This document shows positions 33,151 through 44,153 of a DNA stretch of 64,000 nt, in pieces. The notes beneath the pieces were generated by a model. That model saw only the letters and a list, made by a program, of their open reading frames with translations, had not been told where the DNA came from and made no database searches. Origin of the DNA: Byssochlamys sp. IMV 00236 (taxonomy: Eukaryota > Ascomycota > Eurotiomycetes > Eurotiales > Thermoascaceae); NCBI GenBank assembly GCA_001931875.2, contig MSJH02000787.1, forward strand, positions 1 through 64,000. Reading direction: 5' to 3'. The position numbers were made by a program, and so were the translations under genes. Position 1 is the stretch's first letter; the number at the start of each line of letters is the position of its first letter.

Positions 33151-36072
33151 CTCCTCCCAGTAGGCCAGATGGGTCTGCTTGTTCTGCTGTTGGAGAAAGC
33201 CAACGTGTCGTGAACGCCGTAAGCGGGCGGTTGCACCTATATCGGATGCTGGCGAAAAACGGTCCGTATACGCAGGCTACACCTGCAGAAACCTCACACT
33301 GCCCGCTACCACTGTTGCAAGCAGTCGATTAAAGCATGATGCTCTGCATGATACTGCCAATACAGACCAGCGGAGGAAGAAAGAACAGAACAGGACAGGA
33401 CAGAGAGTGGATGAAGTCGGCTGAAGAGTGGGAAGTTTGGGCGGCGGGAGCGAGAAGGGAGGCAGAGCAGTCCGTTATTAGCAGGTGGTTGGTTGTGCCT
33501 CCCTCGTCAGCGTCGGGCGGTAAGCAAGGTCTGGATCTGCCCCCACACCGGCACAAAGACAGAGAAACACGACAGATAATAGTACTACTATTTAATAAAT
33601 GAACACGAACAATACGATACTTGGGATCGATTGGGTAGAAATCGTGGATCGATCTACAGTGGGAAATGCCAAAGCAAAGAGTAATGAGCAGAAGAGGAAA
33701 TAGTTATTGTTCTTCTTCTTCTTCTTTTCCTTTTCTTTTTGCCTCTCGTCCTCAGCTGCAGGGACTCGCAGGTTTCCATCGCGGGAGGAGGCTCAGTTGC
33801 CCGCAGTTCCGCGACGGCCTTTCTTTCTTATCCAGCACTAAGTAAGAGACTCTTAGCTTCACGATGTAACTAACTTAAACCCCAGAGAGTAGGTATTTAT
33901 TTCCTTTCCAGTTTCCACAGACTCAAATCCGACGTCTAAGTATTATTATTATTATTATCACTATCATTATCATTAGCACAAATTCCTCTCCCTCGCAAAG
34001 GCCCCTTCCGTCAACCTTTTCGGGGACCACCACGTGATGTGGTGGCAACGTATGTTTTAACGTCGAGTATTATTATTAGATAGAGCAAATGAGCAAAACA
34101 CTTTGCGATAGATGCAGATAATAATAATTAGACAGCATAGAGATAATAATGCCCAAACGGAGCAAATACTCAACACCTGCAGCTGTGAGGGTTGAGCTCT
34201 AATGCATGATCTTGTCACGCAGAGACCACATGAACACGACGAGATCATCCATCATGTACTACGCCCGTCCTGCTTCTTGCTTGCTATTTGACAGCACACT
34301 TTATTTTCCGGATCTGTAGCCGGTAAGGGGCGATTACGATTACCAGTACACGAGTAAAACAGCTGTGTGCTCCCCCTTCTGTGATCAATAACTAGGAAGA
34401 TGTTATATCTGTCAAGATGGGGTTCTCCACCTCGATCTCTGATTCTCTCAATTTATTATCACGTAGATGACTCGGATATGGATTATTATTAGAGCAGAGC
34501 CCGTCAGCCCTGGTGGAACTTGACGCTCCATTATTATCGAGTCCAGAGTCCAGACCCACTTGAAAAAAAAAGTACCGTACTGGATTCCTGACCCCCACTC
34601 CGGATCGAGCATTTAAGTTGGAAAAGTGGCTGAGCCTAAGGCTGCTAGTAGGAACCACAATGGGTTACCACTCTCAAAAGACAGACCCGACGGTGAGTTA
34701 ACTAGGTATCTATATCATTTCCTTTAAGAGTATTATTTATGGATTCTTAGTTTCTTCCGAAAGTCTTGTAGAAAGATCTCAGTTGGGATCTATAATGTTC
34801 TACTCTACAGTACGATCGTCCCTTCCACCTATCAGAAACAAATATATATCTGTGGCTTTTGAATCAAGTACTCGCTGCAACCCGTGCCACATGATCTTTA
34901 CTGAGAGTCTGAGACAATCTTTCCTAGAACACCATTTCTATAGCGAACTCTTCACTGTGGTTTTCTCTTTGGTAACTCTCAACATCCATCATAAGATCAT
35001 AACTAACTAGTCGGACGTTGACTAATCATATGATTGTGTTCTGGACCTACCGATATTAACGAGAGACTCTACTACACCAGACGTGAGGATCAGGTGGTTC
35101 CAGGAGGCAAAGTATCTCTGGCTGAACTAACATATGCACGTTGTTTTCGACATCGATTGACTGCTATGACCGAGATAGATTAGTGGATATTATCCTCGAT
35201 TCCTGAACGAAGAGTACTTACTAACTACTGGTATTTTGAAGAATGGACCCATGCCTTTGTAAGATATACAAAGACGAATTACTGCAACAACGACGAAAAA
35301 ATTAGATATTGAAAGACGATATCAAGATTTCCTTGCAAACACATTTTCAAATCGACTCTCCACCTTCGCTCCCTATGCCAAGTTCGAGAAGGAAGTGTAC
35401 TTTTCTTTTTGAAAAGGAACCACTGTATATATGCCTACTGCTAATCTTTTATTTATATCGTTGAATGCCATACAATAACCAATTTATGTCTCTGACGTAG
35501 TCAACAGATAAGGCCTGGTCTCCGTTTGTCTAAGCGTGCTGTCGCTCCTGACAAGATGCGGATGGCCGTTTGCTTCAGATCCGAAACATGTACTACCTTT
35601 AGAGCGCGAACAACGGATGCTACAATAAGCTGCTAAAGGAGAAAGTATTGTTATGCTACAGTGAATCGTGCATATTCACTACCTGTAGTCTATTGAGCCT
35701 GGGCTATTGAATACGCCGATTGACTGAAAGACGTTGCAACGCGGAAAAGGAAGGCGCGTGGGTGGGTAGGGCAGCGACTTCCCCAGGAGAAGGGAAAGGA
35801 CTCTCCCACCAGTTCCCATCACTTCCCACCCTTCCTGAACCTGCAAAAACACGCAGACGAAATTCAAATTTATCCATAAGATCTCCTCAAGGCTCGTTTT
35901 ATCATCTACATTTCCACCCATCGCTCCTGAGAGCGCTACCGGTCAATTCAGTCACTTGACAAAGAAAGCAGCCGTCTCCTTCATTTCCATTCAGGACCGC
36001 GCCCGAGATCTTTCCTCCAAGGACGTTTTGAGTAACAGTACTTAGGCGATTTTTGATAGGAAGCAGTACGGA
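33151..36072. other. 2.9-kb intergenic region with microsatellites
   Basis: Promoter of the Cdc4-type gene and upstream region of hop1. Contains a TTC-rich tract at about 33710-33726, (TAT)6 at 33941-33958, several ATT/AAT clusters, and a palindrome CCACCAC-GTGAT-GTGGTGG at 34027-34045 with a CACGTG at its start. I see no coding sequence with a domain. A mini-frame starting at 34660 with a possible intron would encode only 18 residues and was not called. Confidence 0.5.
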
Positions 36073-38883
36073 ATGGTTCGCATCAAGTATGTTGAGCCTC
36101 GCAAGGCTCAGATGCAGGCTGCTACTCCGCGTATCCTGGGCGCCAACCCCCCGAAGTCGGCACAAAAAGAGCAACAGGATCGAAAACAAATCATCGAGAG
36201 GCCATTGGTTTCAAGACAGTCACAGGCTGTTAGACAGCAACAGAGCCAGGAAATGGTGCAGATTATGTTACATGTATCGGTCAGTATGCACTACCCCATA
36301 TTTGTTTGTTGAATGGGACTAACACGTCTATCCTGCAGTTCGGAACATTGTTTTATCTCCGGTCGGTCGACATAGACGTAAACCATATGAAAGTCAAGAT
36401 AATCTGACTCTTCACAGTGAATTCTTGCCACTTCAATGTTTCGAGGACAGAGACTTACGGCTGGCCCATAAAGAGAATAGTCTGTCATACCGCCAATTTG
36501 TCAACGGAAAAGCGTCGCTGGCGGAATACAACGAGCAGAAAAGACGAGACTTCGGACAGGGAAAGCGTGGTCAACCGCTGAAGATTCTTGTCCGCAATCG
36601 CGACGCAAAAGCTGATGAACTTCTTGACCTCCTAGTAAGAATAACTCTCAATACCTCACAGTCGGAAGCGGCTATTGATAAAAACAGGAGGGAGGCATAT
36701 TCGACGCGCTTGAGAAAAATTTCCTGGAAGCCATCCAACTGACAGTGATTGTCGACGAGGCTTACCCGGAAAACGTGCTCGAGAGTTACACGTTCACCTT
36801 CAAGTATACCGGCGCCAACGGAGCTGTGGATAGACGTTTAGCAAGCGTCTCTCTGGCGTCAACTGACTGTGTAGCTGATATGAAAACTACTCAGGCTGCT
36901 AGATTGGGCCTGGAGATGATTATACGTCGCCTGATTACTCTCAGTACTTTCCTTCCGGTTCTTCCAAGTACTATTGTCCTTCTCTATCTCCTATATTGCA
37001 GTGACTAACGCATTTTTCAGACAAGCGGAGCCTGGGAATCCACCTCTTTTACACCGAAGATTGCCCCAGAGACTATGAGCCTTCCGGGTTCACTACCGCA
37101 GCCGATGAAAGAATTTGCTTCCCGTGTAACGAGGATTGGCAGAAGCAAACTCAGTCTTGCGGTGCTATGGACAGTGGCCATCATACGTGGGTACATCTCA
37201 ACATCAGTCTGAAAACTACTGACACATCTCAGCGTCGGACTCAAAGTCACTTCATTGAAATGGATGGGCCCGGAGCAGGACGGCTCGGAGAACGTCGCTC
37301 AAGTTCCTTCGGATCTCCAATATACGGATAGTATATCACGTACAGAGGAGATTGGGATTTCCCCTAACGATGCAATGCAAATTGTAACAGAACAAAGTAT
37401 GTGTGACTATGGGCTCAGCACAAATGCCGGACACAAAGACTCACCGCGGTTCGCTCGAGTAGACAGCTCCCAGGAATCAACCCAAGCACGCCATGACGCA
37501 GAAGAGAAACAGAGACTGCAGAAGATGATGCCGGTTGGTTGAGCCACAAGATATCCTACTTGGTGAGGAGATGGAATAACTCACGAAAATTCGTAGATGG
37601 CCTCGTCCACTCCTGATGGTGAACTGGTTCCTACCCAGCAGCTAAATTATGCTAGCAACTTCAGTCTGTGGGATGACGACTCGCCTAACGTGCATGAGCA
37701 CCTTCAGCTTTCAGAGACGAAAGCATCTCAAATCCGGCAGCACATAAGTTCATTGACACCTGATAACCGTACAAGCAACGCAGCTAAGGTGATAAGATGC
37801 CAGTGCAGCTGGAACGGAGAAGAACCAGACATGGTACGCGTATGTTATCTCATGCAGCTGTCTCAAGCTAATTGTGCAAAAAGATCAAGTGTTCGTTCTG
37901 CCATACTTATCAACACGCTCTCTGTTATGGTTTCGCAAACCCCACGGACTCCCGACTTCCGGAAATTCATGCTTGTTATAGATGCCTCCTAGAGCCTAGT
38001 GAACCATCCTTGCTTCGGGAGCTGAATACGCTTGTTCTTCTCAGGAGAGCATTGAAGATCATTATGGAAGATGGCTACCCTCATAGGATATCAGCTTTCT
38101 CACAGAAACTCCGTAAGCTTCCCGAAGACCGTTTCTGCTATGTGTTACTTGATTCCTAAGAGAAGATAGACTGCAATGGACAGACTGTGGTCCAGGTGGA
38201 AAACTTTCTAAGAAAGCAGGGGTTCATCCGGCCTACTCCAGGAAATAAAAGCAAAGGATTCCTGACAACTGGTCTACCAAAGTACACACTCCCACAGTCA
38301 CCGGAGAGCAAACAAAGGATGCGCAGGGAAATATTCAACCCAGTAGCAAAGATTGAACATTATGTGAGTACAAAGCCACGTCTCCAAGAATTTTTACTCA
38401 ACGTATCGTCAGTATATCTGCAATCCCACGAAGAATACTGTTTCTACAAAAGACTCGGCACTTTCATTCCAACGTTCTCACAAAGCAGATGAACTCCAAT
38501 CCCGGTCGCTTCCTCCTCATCTCCAAGATAATGGAAGCAAAGAGTACCAGAGCTCTGATGATGAATTGACAGACATGGTTGATAGGAGTCAGAGTCCAAA
38601 GAGGAAACTGTCGGCGAGAGACGCCAGTGATCTCTGCGACCAGTATTCCAGCAGCCAAATGTCTGTACCGGCCTCAATGCCAACTCAGGCCAACGTAGAC
38701 GGCAACACAATGAGAAAACAAGACCTGGAGACATTTTCCACTCTCGGCGCTCTAAAGAGACGTTCAATTGACAGCTCCGCGGTAGAAGCAAACATCGACC
38801 GGCCAGAGAAAAGGCGCAAAATGAGTGCTGCGGCGAAGCACGTCGACGTTGGAGTGATATCTACAGACGAAGACAGTTCCTAA
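36073..38883 (+). CDS. hop1: meiotic chromosome-axis protein Hop1 (HORMA + PHD)
   Basis: Ten exons (36073-36279, 36339-36361, 36418-36634, 36688-36967, 37021-37186, 37233-37533, 37597-37833, 37884-38112, 38170-38363, 38413-38883) join to 774 aa; exon 2 is only 23 bp. The HORMA domain starts near residue 57 with 'QEMVQIMLHVSFGTLFYLRE' and includes 'LEGGIFDALEKNFLEAIQL' and 'FLPVLPNKRSLGIHLFYTED'. A complete PHD finger has Cys466, 468, 480, 483, His488, Cys491, 508 and 511. A winged-helix-like segment follows ('VVQVENFLRKQGFIRPTPG'), then a disordered tail with basic clusters. Hop1 binds the axis in prophase I, promotes Spo11 breaks and inter-homologue bias. An apparent stop at 38157 lies inside the 57-bp intron 38113-38169, so the gene appears intact. 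Confidence 0.9.
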
Positions 38884-39349
38884 GCCATGCCTCGATGAAA
38901 TACTAATAGTTCACTCCATACCATGATCTAACAGCAAACTGGTTCTGTCATCAGTTATCGCAGTGTAAGTTTCTTTTGTCCCTTCCGTGAAAAAGGGGAG
39001 CTAGAGTCCCGTCGTTGTCAATCGAGGCGTCTCTGATACCATTTGCAGGAGCCTCCTATCTGGCCCCTCTCCATGAAGACTCCAAAAATCTGCAATTTAT
39101 TCAAGCAATGGCTGAAGTGTGGAAAGGATATGGTACCACAATTATTTGTAATAAGCAACATATTTAGTTAAACCACGATCCGATTATCCTGACTTCTTCC
39201 TGTAATTGCTCGACGTAGTGGCCAGAGCTCCATCTTATACTCTTGGTATACTATTGTGCAGATCTTCTCCACTTGGGGCAAAACTAAGCTGAACCTGTCA
39301 TTGTGACGCTCAAGCTGCCTCACAGACTATTGTTTTTTAATCATTTTCT

Positions 39350-39541
39350 TTGCAGCCACAGGCGCTTGAGTATGATAGCTTGTGTATAAGCTTCTACTAC
39401 GCCCTGAAGTTTAACCATTTTATCGGGGAGTGGATCATCACGAAGATCCCGGACCCTGAGATCCCCAGCTCGCGTGGTAAGGGTCATGAGATCGCTTTCG
39501 AACGTCGTCCCATCTTCTGCCCGGATGGCGTTACCCAATAG
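39350..39541 (+). pseudogene. exon-like block, possible gene relic
   Basis: A 3'-terminal-exon-like frame begins just after a good acceptor (TTTCTTTGCAG near 39344-39354) and ends at TAG 39539-39541. Its last 40 codons have strong codon bias (third positions mostly C, T or G, as in expressed Aspergillus genes). No domain was recognised. A second open segment after another TTTGCAG at about 39043-39049 reads 'SYLAPLHEDSKNLQFIQAM', but no continuous reading joins them, so a decayed gene is inferred. The opposite strand is also open over 39341-39592; which strand, if either, was coding is not settled. Confidence 0.3.
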
Positions 39542-42500
39542 ATGGATCCCGATGTCCTGGTTATCTAATTCTCCATACGCCAAGTGGACCAAGCTGCCTT
39601 CCCTATTATTATGAATATGAGGTACAGTACAATAACAATAGGGGCCTTCGAGTACCGACAGAGGGTTACTCCTTTGTTGCCGTGGCTTCCAAATAAAGGT
39701 TAGACAGTGTTACGTCTATCTAGAACCTTTTTGTTGTACAGTACTTTGCAATGCGACATCTATACGAATGTGTGAGAGACTACTGACAGTTAGTCAATTT
39801 GCAAGGTGTCAACAGTAAACATGGATGGACCGTAAGTAACGCATCGGCCTATTTTGAAAGTTGAGATGAATCATGACCCATCTGGGTTTTTCCAAATTCC
39901 TCCTCAATGTCTATGCTCTGTATGATGATTTCGGAAAGATCTAGTTATTGGACTGAAAGTGGTCCCGACAGAATGGCCCTAGATACTCTCATCGTACGGC
40001 CTCCAGTGGTGGCGCATATTTGTCAATTGACAAATCGTGCGATATCCAGTTCGTATAAAGCATCTAAACACCTTCAATGGGCTGAAGTATCTACAAGACG
40101 GGATGAAGACATCCACACAGATCCGAAGGTGCCCTGTAAACAACGCGGAAGATAGATAGGTGAAAAATTAATGATTAATTTACCATGGGTTTGGTTAAAA
40201 AAAAAAGGGGGGGTCCTTGTCAGGATCTACAACCGGGGCGCCACTGTTGACAGCGGGTGCTCCAGGAAACTCAAATCTTTCTCTCCCAGTTTCCCCTCTC
40301 TTTAATAAATAATCCGTATAGGCAACAGACATATAACCCCACTACGACAGCTAATTTCAGCAGAAACTAGTCTAGTTCATTACATAGTTATCGCAGCGCG
40401 CGGATCAAGAGTTTGTCGTCCTTTTCCCATCCCATCTCTATCTGTACTACCGGCAATTTGTATATTTTAGATTACTCCACGAACATCTCTCGTATTATTA
40501 TTTAAAAGGATTAGGGTTCGTGGTCATTATTATTACTATTAGTCTAGTTATGAAAACCAATACGAATCTGGAATGACGCGGGTTAGTTATTATTAATGAT
40601 TTAATTGAGCACAGACAATGGAGTTAAGTATGTACTCAGCAATTCTAACTCAACTGGGGATAAGGGGGAAAAAACGCCATGTGCTTTGCCGTCAATCCCG
40701 CCCGCCCATTTTCGTCCTTTGTTTCCCTTTTGGAATTTTCGGGGGCCCGGCGCGCGGAAGATCGATAGTCTAGTCTAGATTGTAGTCTCGGGAGGAATTA
40801 ATTTTTCTTGTTGCCGAGAACTGCGAGATATGATTGATTGATTACCATCGATAAGTAATGTGGGATATGGGAAAAGGGGACTAGATGTTTTGACGGCTTA
40901 ACGGTCCGTCGGTTCCGTCCGGTCTATCTACGATTCTACTGGACTCTGTTGTGGATGGATGTCTTGTTCGACAGCGGCGGTGTTTATGAATAATCAATAA
41001 TAAACTGCACTAGATAGAATTCAGATACTCCTGAAGCCTTAAGGAGAGTAATAAGAAAAAAAAATGTTAGCACTAAAGTAGATCAACAATATTAACAATA
41101 CGATTCAGGTATAATTGATCTACTTTGCATTCAACCCTGCAGGGCTTAAGGGACATGGATTTTCACAGGGGGTAGATAGGGCATGAGAAAAAAGGAATAA
41201 AAGGGAAGAAGCTGGAATGGTATAAACCGATTCCAGTAGTGATAAACGATGGACGGACCATGAAGGAGAAGAAGGCCGTGCTTATGATCATGGATCATGA
41301 CGATAACTGATAACTAATAAGCACAGGGATGATAATTAATCCTCATAGTGTATTATACCAAATGACTGGGGAGTGGGGAGCGAGTACCGCAGACTCGGTA
41401 GACGAGCTCCAGATGATCCTCTGACCGGTCAAACTCAGTCTCTCTCTCCCTGATTTTGATGATGGTCTGGTTGGTGACTCCGTATCTGTAGATGATGATG
41501 TTCCATGCATGCCGTCAAGTCAGTTGTCCCGACGTAAGGATTAGTGCGGCTTGTGTATCTACAGGGAATACTCTAGGACATAAACCGACCGGGGATGCGA
41601 AGGGTTGGAATAGATTGTATACTCCGTAGTCTGCGATTCGTTTTGGCAGGTAAGTGATTAGTGACTCGGGTAAAGAAATTGTGTTTGCTGAGTCGAGTCA
41701 ACTAGCAGAAACAGCACGAGGGTGTCAATGCAAGTCAGGTTATGACATTTTTTATTTGCCCGGGGCAGAGAATGGCAAAGGAGTCTTGGCTGATGTCTCT
41801 CCTTTCCCGAAGTGGCGGGGATGGAAATCAATTTACAAAGCCAGCGCGGTTAGGCGTCCAGGTCAGTTTCCGAGCGACAGAATTTGGCGCTTTGTTAGTG
41901 CTACTCCACGCGATCATCGACTCTCATGCACACCGTCTCTTTGCCAGGTCGGTCGTGTCCGTGTGCCTGGTGGAGGGAGTCTTGCTCTGTTTGCGGGATG
42001 GTTAATATCGACAACGAACGATAATACATAATAGCCACCGTTTATCTCGACTGAATTGGAGGGAACGAGAAAGGCTTTCTTCTAGGGAACAGTCCATGGG
42101 AGGTTGACAATAATAATAGGAGGTTTCTATTCTTAAATGATTTGCCTGGGAAGAAAACCCATGTTGGACTAACCATCCTGCCTGTTCCTTGTCGCAATTA
42201 CCGCTGGGAGAGAATGGCACGTCTGACTGATCATGTTTCACCGGTCAACTGCCGTACCTTGCATGCAGAAAGCGCGAACTAGCATCTGTCAAAGTGTCGG
42301 TTAATAATGTCTCATTGGCTTGGTTGTTGGCATTGCCTTCTTCTAGCCTTTTTCTCCGTTTCTATTTCTGGTCCCCGCCGGTGTTTTGGGTGGTGAATTC
42401 CTTCTCGATGGACTTGATGATTTGATTTTATCTTTGATCTTCGTCTTCGCCTCTCAATCTCGCAATTGATGATGTGGCTGGGAAAGAAGAGATAAGGCGA

Positions 42501-43066
42501 TTGTGAGATGGCGATTCTGGGGATCTCGACTGGGAATTGCGTTCATTAATGACTTGATAGCTCACGTCTACTATAGAATAGAGATGGATACCAGATTCTA
42601 TAGAAGAAACCTTCGTGAGCGCTCTGGAGAGTCTGATTTGTGGTCCTGGACTGCTTGACAGCAGCAGAGTTTGCCCGTCCTGGGGGAGAACTCGTTAACT
42701 TGTTCTAGCGTCCGACTCGTTTCCCAGGGGTTCGCCAACCAGAATTGCCGATGGATGAGATCTCCGACCAGACGGATCGCCCGCGATCGCAAACAAGAGA
42801 ACTATTGTATTTTCTTTTTGGACGGGACCAGAGATAGAAGGGATGATAGTCTACAGCCACCACTGGCTGCCTTTTCTGTCGATCGAGCTGGTTGCACGGC
42901 AGAGACAGTATGTTTAGTTACAGTTACACAGTCCTGTCAGTCGAGGATCAAGCAAGGGACAGTGGCAGCTGGCTGAACAGAACAAAGACAATTCCCCGTC
43001 TTCCTGCAGAGAGAACGTGCAGCAATGCAGCTTTCTTTTCCCCAGTGTCACCCACAATGGGACATG

Positions 43067-43108
43067 ACACCAAACACCAAACACAACACCAAACAACAAA
43101 CAACAAAA
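43067..43108. repeat. AC-rich direct repeat (ACACCAAAC units)
   Basis: Degenerate tandem of CACCAAACA/ACCAAACAACA units about 1.05 kb upstream of the Ser-rich gene. CCAAACA motifs recur at least three times. Confidence 0.6.
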
Positions 43109-44153
43109 GAACCATGGTATCACTATGACTCCGTACTCATCCTGATACACGAACCTGTCCACTTTTACCCGAATCTAGAGCTTCGTGGGGCCCGCGAGAT
43201 GAGTTGTTCTCTGTGCTCAGCCCTTTTCTCAAGACGCCAGGCACCCGAGGTCAATTCAACAAGAATTGTTGACGGCGACCTTCATCTTTCTGCTCCACGA
43301 ACTTAGACCGCAGAGACCCCTGAAGCGTTCCACTCTATCACAGACTAAGAAATGGGCTAAACATGGGTAAGATACGCCCGCTTATCCAGGTCGATCCTAG
43401 ACAGTCCACTACCACGTCGATGCTAACCATCGTCGTCCAAGTCGATCTCGCCAGTGACGCAGGCTCTCAGTTACCGGTGGCCGCCGGGCTTGGTCCTCCG
43501 CGCACACGAGTACGGGCCTTGGGATTGTTCGCAAGCCTCGAGGCGCTTGGAGCTCCACGCTCCACAGCAGCAGGCACTAACAGTTCACAATGAAAGCCCG
43601 GTGATCGCCCGACTCGACTTTCTTTTGCGTGGTTCCCTGACAGCGTGGTGCTGGCCAAACGATGCTAGATTAAGTACTACTACGACTGCCCCTTAAGCAC
43701 CCGGATCTGCCTCTCTCTCTTTTTATCGTGATGGCCCGGACGTGATTTCCAGCGCCAGTCTCTCGTTTTGAAGCATCTACCACCAATCCTTCTTCTTCTC
43801 CTCCCATCCTTTTGTTCATATTATATCTTGCAGGGCTTCTCACGGGCTGGGAATCGATCAGATCAATTGCACCGCCGCCGCAGTGTTCGATTCCTCTTCG
43901 ACCTCGTTTTCACAATCTCGAAGACGTCAGTGTCCTTTTGCTCGTCATTCGAGTGTTCCGTGGAACTGGGTGGAGTTCGGTTCCGGTTCCTCGTGGATTT
44001 GTGCTCAGGAACACCTGTTTCCGTGGACCGGGCCCTGCGATCTTGTGGTTACGGGCCGGCAAGTTACGGTTCGTGTCCGGAACAAAACAAATCGGATTGT
44101 TTGACCTCGGCGAATTAGACGTAGGTATATGAGAGCAGATCGCTCCTATAGCC

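Larger units (their letters stand above)
38884..44153. other. 5.3-kb gene-poor region
   Basis: The largest gene-free stretch in the window. It contains the exon-like block at 39341-39541 (listed separately), an A10G7 junction near 40199-40217, ATT-rich segments at about 40490-40600 and an AC-rich repeat at about 43067-43108. Overlapping frames at 41650-42030 and 43360-43700 have no domain and no consistent codon bias. The right half may be a long promoter or leader for the downstream Ser-rich gene. Confidence 0.45.

Noticed and set aside
34660..34810. Mini-gene: ATG, GTGAGT donor, later TTAG acceptor
   Set aside because: Would encode only 18 residues without known similarity.
38113..38169. 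In-frame stop suggesting hop1 is a pseudogene
   Set aside because: A 57-bp GTAAGC...GATAG intron removes the stop and joins the frame exactly ('KLHCNGQTVVQVENFL').
41654..42031. Overlapping plus-strand frames in the gene-poor region
   Set aside because: Two frames open over the same DNA, no domain or splice logic.
43363..43696. Frames of 76-80 codons before the Ser-rich gene
   Set aside because: No family, conflicting frames on both strands.
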